In this document: in pieces, positions 25,985-34,211 of the stretch
Numbering within the stretch: position 1 is the stretch's first letter
How the letters are laid out: every line of letters begins with the position of its first letter
Origin: Acidisoma cellulosilyticum
GTDB taxonomy: Bacteria; Pseudomonadota; Alphaproteobacteria; Acetobacterales; Acetobacteraceae
DNA length: 64,000 bases
NCBI RefSeq assembly: GCF_020621385.1
Contig: NZ_JAESVA010000005.1
Coordinates: 1 to 64,000, forward strand
Direction: 5' to 3'
Made by a program: the position numbers and the translations under genes
Notes under the pieces: model-generated
What the model was told of the DNA's origin: nothing
Database searches by the model: none
What the model saw: only the letters and a program-made list of their open reading frames with translations

Positions 25985-27247
25985 TTAGCTGAACATCTCT
26001 TGCGCGATGTAATTGCCTTCCTTCGGCGCCGGAGGGGCGAAGAAAATGCCTGATCCGATATGGGCGATATATTCGTTCAACGCGTCGGAGGCGCCGAGCT
26101 TGGTCTGCAGCATCTCGAAATGCGCCGGATCGTTCTGGTAGGACATGAAGAAAAGTCCCGCATCCAGCTGGCCGAATTGGTTCAGCCCGTCCGTGTAGTT
26201 GTAGGATCGCCGCAGAATGCGGATGCCCTTGTTGTTCTCGAAGGCGGCCAGCGCAATATGCGCCGTCGGCAGAATGACGGGATTGCCGGTCGCATCGACC
26301 TTCTTGAAGTCCGGTGTGTCGAATTCCTTCGTCCCCGTCAGCGGCGCGCCGGACACCTTGTGGCGGCCGAAGACGTTGTTCTGGTCGCTGGCGCGGTCCG
26401 TATCCCAGTTCTCGATATGCATCTGGATCTTGCGCACGACTTGGTACGAACCGTAGCGCTGCCAGGCCGGCCCGTCCTTCACCCAGACGAACTGCTCGAA
26501 CTCGGCATCTTCCTTCAGGTTACGCGTACCGTCCTTGAAGCCGAGCAGATTGCGCGGGGTGGATTGGCCACGGCCGGCGGACGCGCGGCCGAAACCCATG
26601 ACGGTCCAGCGCGTCTGCGCACTGCCCGTGCTTTTGGCGATGCGGGCGAGGTCACGCACGGCGTGATAGGCGACCTGCGGATCATCCGCACAGGCCTGGA
26701 CCGAGAGGTCGCCGCCCGTCAGCGCAGGGTCAAGCTGGTCGCTCGGCAATTGCTTCAGCTCGCGCAATAGTGGCGGCATCTGATGGCTGAGCCCGTAGAT
26801 ATCGCTGAAGACTTTGGGGCCAAGACCGATCGTGACGGTGAGCGAGGCGGGACCGAGGTTCAGTGCCTCGCCGGTGTCGAACCCGACGGCGCTCGGCTGC
26901 TTCGGCTCCACCTGGCCGATGGTGGCACCCTGCATCATCTGCGCGATGGCAGAGGACCACAAAGCGAGCAGCACCTGCAGGTCACCGACCTTGGCCGTCG
27001 TCAGGTCAAAGGTCATGAACATGGAGTGGCGCTGCGGTTCGGTGCTGATGCCTGCCTGCTGCGCATCGCCATAAAAGGGGTGGGTCTGGGTCAGATCCAC
27101 CACATCATCACCACCGGGCGCACTGGCTTGGGGCGGCACGCCCGCAAGGGCGGCTGCATGTGCAGCCACCCCCACGGCCCCGGCGGTCGCTCCGAAGAGC
27201 ATACCGCGACGGGATAGAGACGAAGGTTTCGTCAATTTATGAGCCAT
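25985..27247 (-). CDS. efeB: Deferrochelatase/dye-decolourising peroxidase EfeB
   Basis: A 420-residue DyP-type haem peroxidase. A twin-arginine signal (SRRGMLFGATAGAVG) sends it folded to the periplasm. The distal GFKDGTRN motif carries the catalytic Asp, and the haem-side helix follows in LRRSYNYTDGL. EfeB is the third part of the EfeUOB ferrous-iron importer, oxidising Fe(II) or handling haem iron. Its ATG overlaps the efeO stop (TAATG), so the two are coupled. Confidence 0.92.
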   Translation of the reverse strand: MAHKLTKPSSLSRRGMLFGATAGAVGVAAHAAALAGVPPQASAPGGDDVVDLTQTHPFYGDAQQAGISTEPQRHSMFMTFDLTTAKVGDLQVLLALWSSAIAQMMQGATIGQVEPKQPSAVGFDTGEALNLGPASLTVTIGLGPKVFSDIYGLSHQMPPLLRELKQLPSDQLDPALTGGDLSVQACADDPQVAYHAVRDLARIAKSTGSAQTRWTVMGFGRASAGRGQSTPRNLLGFKDGTRNLKEDAEFEQFVWVKDGPAWQRYGSYQVVRKIQMHIENWDTDRASDQNNVFGRHKVSGAPLTGTKEFDTPDFKKVDATGNPVILPTAHIALAAFENNKGIRILRRSYNYTDGLNQFGQLDAGLFFMSYQNDPAHFEMLQTKLGASDALNEYIAHIGSGIFFAPPAPKEGNYIAQEMFS

Positions 27248-28470
27248 TACTTCTCTGCGGTTGCGACTTTTTCGCCGATCTTCGACAGCGGCTCCTGCAG
27301 GGCCTGGATGGCCTTGCTGAGTTTCGCAGCGTCGGCTGCCTTCACCTGTGCCGTATAAAGCTCGTAGCCGCCGGGCTGGCTCTTGTCACGATAGGTATCG
27401 AGCATGGCATTCACCTTCGCGAACTCGCCCTGAACGCGGGCCGTCAGGTCCGGATCGATCTTCATCATGCCGGGTTCCAGGAAGGCGAAAGCCTGCTGCG
27501 CGCCTTCGACATTGCCGGCGAAGTCGAGCAGATCGATATGGCTGAAGTCTTCTTCCTCGCCCGTCACCTTCGTTGTCTGCACTTCTTCCAGCAGATCGGC
27601 CGCGCCGTTCGCCAGGTCTTCCGGCTTATAGGTCAGCGTCGGCGTGATCTTGGCCAGCATCTCGACATGCGTCAGCAGTTCGGCCGCCTGCGCCTTGGTC
27701 TCGGCGGTGATGGCGTTGTTCTGGAACAGGTCGCGCTCGATCGCGTGGAAGCCGTGCCAGCCGACCTTGGGGTCGAGGGCGGAGGCGCGCATATCGATCA
27801 AATAGTCCAAGCTGCCGGCATTGTCGGTCGCTTTGAAGCCCGGCAGCACGAAGCTGTCGACGTCCGACTCGATACGCTCATAGAAGGGGCGGGCGAGCGG
27901 GTATTCGGCGCGCGCCTTGGCAAGGTCGCCGGCGTCGATATCGGCCTTCAGGATCTTCACCGCATCGACCATGGAGGCGGCAACGCCCGCGACATATTTG
28001 GCGTAACCGATGGTGCCGTCCTGCAGCAGCTGGGCGGTCGTGCCGGTAGCGGCCGGGGCGACTTTGCCGGTGACGGTGAAGGGCTGCAGTTCCTGGCCGG
28101 CGCCGGGGCAATAGATCTGATAGGCGCCGCCACCCAGCGTCAGCGTCAGCGCCACGGCCGGCAGACCGGGGGCGAGGTTTTCTTTCTCACCCAGGATGCG
28201 GTTGTCGCTCTGGATTTCGACTTCGGTGATGGCCGTGGCGGTCTGGTTCGTGACCGTGAAGGTGATCGGGCCGGCCTTGACTTGATCGAAATCGACCAGG
28301 CAGGCGCCGCCATTGTCACTGACCAGCGTGACATGAACCTGGCTGACGCCGTTCACCACAGGCGCGGTTTCCGCGGCGCGGGCCAAGCCGGACAGGGCCG
28401 TCGTCATAGAGAGGACAGCGCCGAAACCGGCAGCGAGCAGCAGCGGACGACGGAGGCTATTCTGCAGCAT
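27247..28470 (-). CDS. efeO: Periplasmic iron-binding protein EfeO (cupredoxin + M75)
   Basis: A 407-residue exported protein. A signal peptide covers ~1-32 (SGLARA). A cupredoxin-like domain follows at ~35-130 with IYCPGAGQELQPFTVTG, then an imelysin/M75 domain with the HxxE metal motif in GFHAIERDLF. EfeO captures periplasmic iron and passes it to EfeU. ATG 28470 is chosen because GGA lies about twelve bases upstream and the signal peptide starts there; the longer frame to 28557 overlaps efeU coding. It overlaps efeU by 14 bases. Confidence 0.92.
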   Translation of the reverse strand: MLQNSLRRPLLLAAGFGAVLSMTTALSGLARAAETAPVVNGVSQVHVTLVSDNGGACLVDFDQVKAGPITFTVTNQTATAITEVEIQSDNRILGEKENLAPGLPAVALTLTLGGGAYQIYCPGAGQELQPFTVTGKVAPAATGTTAQLLQDGTIGYAKYVAGVAASMVDAVKILKADIDAGDLAKARAEYPLARPFYERIESDVDSFVLPGFKATDNAGSLDYLIDMRASALDPKVGWHGFHAIERDLFQNNAITAETKAQAAELLTHVEMLAKITPTLTYKPEDLANGAADLLEEVQTTKVTGEEEDFSHIDLLDFAGNVEGAQQAFAFLEPGMMKIDPDLTARVQGEFAKVNAMLDTYRDKSQPGGYELYTAQVKAADAAKLSKAIQALQEPLSKIGEKVATAEK

Positions 28471-30061
28471 GCGTATTTCCTTTGGACAGGCGATGGTTGT
28501 TCGAGGGCTGGCGCGCCTTGGCCGCCGCCGAGCGATTGAGCGCACGGGTTTTCGCACTGGCGGCTAAGGCGAGGAAAAGGGCGACGAGGGCGAGCAGGGC
28601 CGGCAGCACCAGCGCCCAGAAGGCGCGTTCTCGCTGGGCGGCCTCAAGGCGGCCGAGGGTGACGGAGACATCGGCGGCGTAGTCACCGGTGATCTGCCAG
28701 TTGCCGTTGGCATTGTCGGCAACCGTGAGCGTCCGTGGGTCGGAGAGGCCGCTGCCCGAAAGCTGCACCACCGTCGTATCGGATTGCGCGGCATCCAGCA
28801 GCATGCCGCCAGCGGTGGTCCAAACGTCAGTGGTGCGGGTGTTGGTCCATTGCGCGTCATAGGGGCCGGGATGGATGCGGAAGTTCAGGCCGATCGGGGC
28901 GCGCCCGCCGTTCAGGTCGAAGACCTGATCGATGGTCAGTGTGGCGGGGGCATTGGCCGGCTTGCCGCTTGAGGTCAGATGCCAGCGCTGTGCCGGCATG
29001 CCTTCGTGACTGGCGGCTTTAGCCTGCGCCGCAGGAAGCGCGACCCGGCTGTCCTGGCCTTTGATCGTCAGCACCAGGGCCTGACCGTGGGCCGAGAGCT
29101 TGGCGGTGCCGAGAGAGGTCTGTGTGTTGTCGGATGCGACCAGAGCCGCTGCCGGCAGCGGGCCGGGACGAGCTGGCGGGTAGAGCAAGGCCAGACCGGT
29201 CGCGAGGACCAGAAGTGCGACGGCGATGGTGTAGCGAAGCTGCACCGCGCCACGGGCGGACGGGCGACGGGACTGCGGCCAATAAACGTAAAGGGCGACG
29301 GGGATGAGATAGGCGAACCAGCCAAGGACCTCGACAAGCCGCGGATCGGTCGGGATGCCGAGCACGCCGGTGATCAATGCCGATTGCACAGTGCCGGGGG
29401 CGACCAGCCAAGCGAGATTGACCGTCATCTGCTGCCCGGCATTCAGCCAGCCGGCCTCGTGGCTGGTGCGCAGCGCGGTGATGACCAGCCCGGCCGCGAC
29501 CAGGATGAGGAAGCCGCCGGTAATGCGGAAAAACCGGGACAGATTGATCTTCACGCCACCGACATAAATGCCCCAGCCGATGATGACGGCCAGCGCCACG
29601 CCGAGCACGGCGCCGGTTGCGGCCAGAACGGCCGATTGCGCGGCCGAGAAGGTGGCGAGCAGGAAGACCGCGGTCTCGAACCCTTCCTTCAGCACGGCGA
29701 GGAAGGCCATGCCAGCCAGGGCGAAGGCGCTGGTCTGGCTCAAAGCCTCGGCGGCTTGCGCTTCCAGCTCCCGCTTCATGCTGCGGGCATGCTTGTTCAT
29801 CCAGGCGATCATGCCGGTGACGAAGAAGATGGCGATGGCGCCGATGACGCTCTCCATCCCTTCCTGCGCGGCCTGGGGCAGGGCCTGTTCGACCAGGTCC
29901 AGCCCGACGCCGACGAGGATGGACAGAAAGATGGCGAGCGCGACACCCGCCCACATGGCGGTGAGGCTGCGGCCGTTATTGCGCAGGAAGGCCGCGATGA
30001 TGCCAACGATCAGCGCCGCTTCCAGACCTTCACGCAGGCCGATGACGAAAGTCGCAAGCAT
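28457..30061 (-). CDS. efeU: FTR1-family iron permease EfeU with long C-terminal extension
   Basis: A 534-residue inner-membrane permease, about twice the length of a basic EfeU. The first REGLE motif is at residues ~9-13 (IGLREGLEAALIVG) and the second occurs as LKEGFETAVFLL near residue 120. After seven helices, ending around residue 285, comes a ~190-residue periplasmic beta-rich region, then one more helix (ALVLPALLALVALFLAL) and a basic tail. ATG 30061 is chosen as the canonical FTR1 start. The extension resembles the cupredoxin-like appendage of some FTR1 proteins and may add a metal-binding step. Confidence 0.88.
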   Translation of the reverse strand: MLATFVIGLREGLEAALIVGIIAAFLRNNGRSLTAMWAGVALAIFLSILVGVGLDLVEQALPQAAQEGMESVIGAIAIFFVTGMIAWMNKHARSMKRELEAQAAEALSQTSAFALAGMAFLAVLKEGFETAVFLLATFSAAQSAVLAATGAVLGVALAVIIGWGIYVGGVKINLSRFFRITGGFLILVAAGLVITALRTSHEAGWLNAGQQMTVNLAWLVAPGTVQSALITGVLGIPTDPRLVEVLGWFAYLIPVALYVYWPQSRRPSARGAVQLRYTIAVALLVLATGLALLYPPARPGPLPAAALVASDNTQTSLGTAKLSAHGQALVLTIKGQDSRVALPAAQAKAASHEGMPAQRWHLTSSGKPANAPATLTIDQVFDLNGGRAPIGLNFRIHPGPYDAQWTNTRTTDVWTTAGGMLLDAAQSDTTVVQLSGSGLSDPRTLTVADNANGNWQITGDYAADVSVTLGRLEAAQRERAFWALVLPALLALVALFLALAASAKTRALNRSAAAKARQPSNNHRLSKGNTHAAE

Positions 30062-30680
30062 CGCTTCGCTTCGGCGGGGGTCCGCCGCCTCTGTCCGCAA
30101 GATGAGGGGGTAGGCTGGCCAATGGCCCGGATAGCGCCGGCGGGCAGGAGCCCGAGAGCGTCGTTGGTTCTTCCGTTAGATCGCTATCTCGGTGATCCCT
30201 AGCCTCCGTTTGGGCGAACGCGTGAGTGAGTACGAAGCTGGAATATCCGGCTGCCGTCGACAATGCAAGTCATTCGCAATCGCGACCCGAACCCTCAGAC
30301 CTAAGGCCTGCCGGGTTGAGAGGTCGCGCCGTCCGGACTCCAGACGCCGGTCGTGGGGCGGCGCCGCGGATCGATGGCGGTCTCATCCTTGAACGCGGGG
30401 GCAGCTCGATCGCGGGCTGGTTCCTGCCCGACGTGTCAGCGAGTTCGGCCTGACGGCCCAGGTCCAACTGCCTAGGTCATCGGGGTGAAACCTAGAGCAC
30501 TCAGTCTAGTATTACGCGCCAGTGTTGATGGCGATACTTCCCCGTTTACAGATTGGTGAAAATGTTGACGAGATAACCTGACGATTTCAGGGATGGATAT
30601 TGCTTTGAATTGTTGATTTTTTTTACGGTGATGAGGCAGCATCCTAGCGTAACGCTTCAAAGACATGCGGTGACCGTGGA
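30062..30680. other. Intergenic region between divergent efeUOB and MHYT-HD-GYP genes
   Basis: This 619-base spacer contains several short open frames with no recognisable product or ribosome binding site. It must hold promoters in both directions. A Fur-like box is at 30261-30279. The part next to the MHYT gene (30560-30650) is AT-richer, with a T9 run near 30618. I see no RNA gene or repeat here. Confidence 0.5.
30261..30279. promoter_or_regulatory. Fur/Mur-like iron box upstream of efeUOB
   Basis: On the minus strand the 19 bases read TTGCGAATGACTTGCATTG, an imperfect dyad with TTGC/GCAA-like ends and an AATGA core. This resembles Fur boxes of proteobacterial iron genes and the alphaproteobacterial TGCAA-N5-TTGCA type. 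It is about 200 bases upstream of efeU. Iron repression of efeUOB by Fur is established in other bacteria; the site itself is a visual match only. Confidence 0.45.
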
Positions 30681-32108
30681 ATGAATCTGACTTTCTTAGG
30701 TTTGTGCGTCAGCACCGCAAGCGGGCCTCACTTCCTGCACGATCAAGGAATCCTGGCGCTTTCTTATTGTGTTGCCGTCATTGGCAGTTATGCCGCGCTC
30801 GACATGACCGAACGGCTGAACAATGCCAGCCCGCCTTCTGCATATTTTTGGTTGATCGGCAGTGCGCTGACCCTCGGCGGCAGCATCTGGTCGATGCATT
30901 TCATCGGCATTCTTGCGGTGCGCGCGGTCTTTCCGATGGATTATAATCCCGGACTGACCGTCATTTCCTTCCTCATCGCCGTGCTTGCTTGCGGTGTGGG
31001 ACTCGAAATCGTGCGCGGCACCGACGCCCCCAGCCGGCGTCAGCTTTGCGGTGCGGGCCTGACGGTCGGCATCGGTGTCGCGGCCATGCATTACACGGGC
31101 ATGCAGGCACTGGAACTGCCCGGTACACTATCCTACACGCCGGGTTTCTTTTGCCTGTCGATCCTGATTGCGATCGGCGCGGCGACGGCGGCCTTCTGGC
31201 TTTCCCGCAACGCCAAGCTCAATTGGCAAAGGGTCATTGCCGCTTTGATCATGGGGGCCGCCATCTGCGGTTTGCATTACGCGGGCATGGCGGCGACCGT
31301 CATTCATTTCGGGGCAGAGATTGCGGATGAAGGCGGGATTTCGCGCAACCCGCTGACGCTGGCCGTCGCTGGCGTCACCATCTCTCTGCTTGGGCTGGCC
31401 CTTGTCTGCAATGCGGCGGATCGCAATAAGGCCGTCGCCGCACAACGGGAGACCAACATTCTTCTTGCCTCGACGCGCGAGATTGTCGGTCGTCTGTGTG
31501 CGGCCGGCGAATTCCGCGATGACGATACCGGCAATCACGTCATAAGGCTTGCGCGGATTGCCAGCCGCCTTGCCGAGCTGGCGGGAACCGGTGCGGGTTT
31601 TGCCAGGCAGATCCTGGAGGCAGCCCCTTTGCATGACATCGGCAAGATCGGAATTCCGGACCGGATTCTGTTGAAGCCGGGCGCCTTGACGGATGAGGAA
31701 CGGGTCAGGATGCAGACCCATACCAGCATCGGCCATAATCTGCTGAGCGGCAGCGGGATGCCGCTGCTCGATTTCGCGGCTGAGATTGCATTGACGCATC
31801 ACGAGAAATGGGACGGTAGCGGCTATCCGCGCGGGTTGCGGGGGGAGACGATCCCGCTTGCAGGCCGCGTTGTCGCGATCGCGGATGTCTTCGATGCGCT
31901 GCTGTCGAAGCGGCCTTACAAAAGGGCTTGGTCGGCCGATGAAGTCGAATCCTATCTGCGCCGGGAGTCCGGGCAGCATTTCGATCCGCGGCTGACATCG
32001 GTTTTTCTCGCAAATTTCCCTGAGATGATCAGAATCCGGGGCTTTGCTGATGAGGCGCAGGTTGCGTTGGGCGGTTCCCCGGTCATCGGAAGCAAAGCAT
32101 CAGCTTAA
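30681..32108 (+). CDS. MHYT sensor domain-HD-GYP c-di-GMP phosphodiesterase
   Basis: A 475-residue membrane protein. Residues ~20-240 are an MHYT sensor with seven helices and metal-binding motifs MHFIG, MHYTG and a variant LHYAG; this domain is thought to sense O2, CO or NO through copper. Residues ~265-450 are an HD-GYP phosphodiesterase with HDIGKIGIPD and HHEKWDGSGYP, complete for catalysis. MHYT is more often joined to GGDEF/EAL domains, so this pairing is less common. It lies just before a Csu-type pilus operon, suggesting that c-di-GMP breakdown in response to a gas affects attachment. Confidence 0.9.
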   Translation: MNLTFLGLCVSTASGPHFLHDQGILALSYCVAVIGSYAALDMTERLNNASPPSAYFWLIGSALTLGGSIWSMHFIGILAVRAVFPMDYNPGLTVISFLIAVLACGVGLEIVRGTDAPSRRQLCGAGLTVGIGVAAMHYTGMQALELPGTLSYTPGFFCLSILIAIGAATAAFWLSRNAKLNWQRVIAALIMGAAICGLHYAGMAATVIHFGAEIADEGGISRNPLTLAVAGVTISLLGLALVCNAADRNKAVAAQRETNILLASTREIVGRLCAAGEFRDDDTGNHVIRLARIASRLAELAGTGAGFARQILEAAPLHDIGKIGIPDRILLKPGALTDEERVRMQTHTSIGHNLLSGSGMPLLDFAAEIALTHHEKWDGSGYPRGLRGETIPLAGRVVAIADVFDALLSKRPYKRAWSADEVESYLRRESGQHFDPRLTSVFLANFPEMIRIRGFADEAQVALGGSPVIGSKASA

Positions 32109-32454
32109 GGCAAGCCTCCTGGCGGATAGTTCCGTTCATTCAGCAGATTTGTTAAATCAGCGAGGATGGGAAAAGTCCCCGGCCAGATTTATTAGCCGAG
32201 GTGATAGGACCTACCCCATAAGTCTAGTCTCGAATAGGGAGTTTGGTCGGGTTGTATTTCTTATAATTAAGATCGATATAATAACAATTTTATTATTCGA
32301 TCTGAATTTAGAATAAATTAACCAATTTTCGTTAGCATCGACGGATCGTTTTGATCGGGATCACCTGCCGATAAGAGTTCGGATGCCATAGAGCAGAACG
32401 ACAAAGAGCAAACAGATATTCGTCAAACATTGCCGGCTTGAGATGAGGACAGTA
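32109..32454. other. AT-rich leader region of the Csu-type pilus operon
   Basis: This 346-base spacer has no convincing gene. From about 32255 to 32340 it is strikingly AT-rich for this genome and contains a hairpin at 32270-32303. Several TATAAT-like hexamers occur at 32260-32285. It probably holds the pilus promoter. Confidence 0.5.
32270..32303. promoter_or_regulatory. AT-rich inverted repeat upstream of the pilus operon
   Basis: AGATCGA (32270-32276) and ATAATAA (32278-32284) pair with TTATTAT (32290-32296) and TCGATCT (32297-32303), giving a 14-base-pair stem with one bulged T and a five-base loop. It sits about 150 bases before the first pilin start. It could be an operator for a dimeric regulator or an mRNA leader stem. 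Confidence 0.5.
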
Positions 32455-32964
32455 ATGGCTAGCAACAAGAAGCAGTTTTCAATGGTTCGCGCCTTAGGCC
32501 TCGCAATCCTTGGCGTTTGTCTATCAGGAACGGTCGCGTCGGCGGCGACGGCGACCTCGTCATTTACCGTCACGGCATCGGTTGCATCAAGCTGCACGGT
32601 CGGTGCAACCAATATTGCATTCGGTGCCTATGTACCGACTGCAGCCTCGGTCGGCAATTCAACGATTACCGCTACCTGCACGTCTGCAGTCACCCCAAGC
32701 GTGACGCTTGGCTTTGGCAATGCCGGCAGTTCGCTGCCGCGCTATATGGCGAGTGCCACCACGTCGACCAGCCATCTGCCTTACTACCTTTTTCAGGATT
32801 CGATGCTGAGCGTGCCCTGGGGCCTGACCTCGAACCAAACCGTCACGATGTCGAGTTCCACCGGCATCGGCACAATTACCGTCTACGGGCAGATCCCGGC
32901 GAATGAATTTGTGCCGGCGGCGACCGACTATACCGACACGATCAATGTCACCTTGACTTACTGA
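32455..32964 (+). CDS. Spore coat U (SCPU) domain pilin, Csu-type major subunit
   Basis: A 169-residue secreted pilin. A Sec signal peptide ends at VASAA. The SCPU domain has the disulfide cysteines in SSCTVG and TATCTS, the SSLPRYM loop and the C-terminal donor-strand ending DTINVTLTY. ATG 32455 is preferred because GAGGACA lies about six bases upstream; an ATG at 32443 is also in frame. It is the first gene of a chaperone-usher operon (pilin, pilin-like, chaperone, usher, tip) like CsuA/B-C-D-E, which builds attachment pili. Confidence 0.85.
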   Translation: MASNKKQFSMVRALGLAILGVCLSGTVASAATATSSFTVTASVASSCTVGATNIAFGAYVPTAASVGNSTITATCTSAVTPSVTLGFGNAGSSLPRYMASATTSTSHLPYYLFQDSMLSVPWGLTSNQTVTMSSSTGIGTITVYGQIPANEFVPAATDYTDTINVTLTY

Positions 32965-33010
32965 TCCTTGGTGAAACGCAAGCGGACCAAAGAATGGGGA
33001 AACCTGCCTT

Positions 33011-33451
33011 GTGGTACAGGGTCTATGCCTTAAGGGGATGTATGCGCTGCTTTTAGCGACAGCGGGTTTCGTCTGCCTTGAGAGCGGCAAATGCGCAGGG
33101 ATTTCTGAGGCGCAATTTGACGTCACCGCCCAAGTCAACGGCTCCTGCACGGTGAATATGAATTGGCTTTTATCCGTAACCGATCATGTGACCGCATCCC
33201 TATGCGAAGACGGAACGCCGGTTCAGATTTATGTCAACCTTGCTTACAAGCAGGAAAACCATAAGGCCCGCACGGCGATGCGGGGAACAGGTGCGGGCAT
33301 CCCGGCGGGTGGCGTGGAATCCTGTGGTGCTGAGACCAGCTCAAACCCCAGCGATGACAATGCCCAATCCGGTGCAGGGGTGCCGTTTGATACAAGTGCT
33401 TGGGCTCAAGGCAGACCGTCGCGTCTGGCCGTCGTTTCCGCCTGCTTCTAA
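33011..33451 (+). CDS. Short SCPU-like secreted protein, degenerate minor pilin
   Basis: A 146-residue protein with an N-terminal hydrophobic segment (YALLLATAGFVCLES). FDVTAQVNGSCTVNMN resembles the start of an SCPU pilin, and TASLCEDGTPVQIYVNLAY its second strand. The expected C-terminal half ending in a VTVTY-like strand is missing and is replaced by a Ser/Gly-rich tail ending ACF. GTG 33011 or ATG 33038 could be the start. It may be a minor subunit (CsuA/CsuB position) or a decaying pilin copy. I see no simple frameshift that restores the C-terminus. Confidence 0.55.
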   Translation: MVQGLCLKGMYALLLATAGFVCLESGKCAGISEAQFDVTAQVNGSCTVNMNWLLSVTDHVTASLCEDGTPVQIYVNLAYKQENHKARTAMRGTGAGIPAGGVESCGAETSSNPSDDNAQSGAGVPFDTSAWAQGRPSRLAVVSACF

Positions 33452-33465
33452 ATCTCGGGCAAATC

Positions 33466-34203
33466 ATGAAGCGTCGTACTGTGATGATTGTTACGGCCGG
33501 TCTTCTGATGGAGACTCGCCTTGCTTTTGCGCAGCCAGGAAAGCTTGGCCAGGATGTGCAGATTTCGCCAACGATGCTGGCTTTGGGCCAGATTGGGGAC
33601 ACCGCAATTTGCACCATTTTCAATAATGGTACGGCGCCGACCAGTTCACAAATCCGGATAAAATCCTGGCGTCAGGAAGCGGGTCAGGATGTTCTGGATG
33701 ACACAACCGATATCGTCGCCAGTCCGCCTTTCATGACGGTGCAGCCGAACCAGCAGCAGGTCGTTCGTGTCGCTAATCTCAGCGCCACGGCCGGTGCGAC
33801 CGAACTCTCGTACCGCCTGCTGTTGAACGAACTGCCGTCCCCCGGATCCTTGACGGGTGTCGGCATTCAGATGTTGCTGGCGTTCAGCTTGCCCTTGTTC
33901 ATTTCGGGCAGTGACGCGGCACCGCCCCAGCTTCAAGCCCAGTTCCTGCGTGGATCCGATGCTATTATTTTGCGGCTGAGCAATAGCGGCGATGTGCATA
34001 TACGCCTGGCTGATTTGGCCTATCACACAAAAGCTGGCGCCCGGGTGATGGAACTCCCCGGTCTGTCAGGCTATGTCCTCGCAAGATCGACCAGAGACCT
34101 CTATACTAAATTGAGCGGACTGCCGCCGGCTGGCGGCCGCTTCACGGTCAGCGACAATGGCGTGGAGCGCCCGCTCTCGGTGTCGCTGATGCCGAGCGAT
34201 TAG
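33466..34203 (+). CDS. Periplasmic pilus chaperone (CsuC/PapD-like)
   Basis: A 245-residue chaperone with two immunoglobulin-like domains. A signal peptide ends at RLAFAQ. Domain one contains NNGTAPTSSQIRIKSWRQ and the F1-G1 strand region FMTVQPNQQQVVRVANL, which donates a strand to pilins. ATG 33466 is chosen since the signal peptide starts there. It lies between the pilin and usher genes, as in csu operons. Confidence 0.85.
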   Translation: MKRRTVMIVTAGLLMETRLAFAQPGKLGQDVQISPTMLALGQIGDTAICTIFNNGTAPTSSQIRIKSWRQEAGQDVLDDTTDIVASPPFMTVQPNQQQVVRVANLSATAGATELSYRLLLNELPSPGSLTGVGIQMLLAFSLPLFISGSDAAPPQLQAQFLRGSDAIILRLSNSGDVHIRLADLAYHTKAGARVMELPGLSGYVLARSTRDLYTKLSGLPPAGGRFTVSDNGVERPLSVSLMPSD

Positions 34204-34211
34204 CTGACTGA

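Noticed and set aside
30226-30453. Short plus-strand frames in the efeU/MHYT intergenic region
   Set aside because: Low-complexity translations without start signals; they overlap each other and the Fur-like box.
33231-33626. Alternative frame overlapping the short SCPU-like gene and chaperone start
   Set aside because: I looked here for the missing C-terminal half of the pilin. The translation has no SCPU strands or VTVTY-like end, so a simple frameshift does not explain the short protein.
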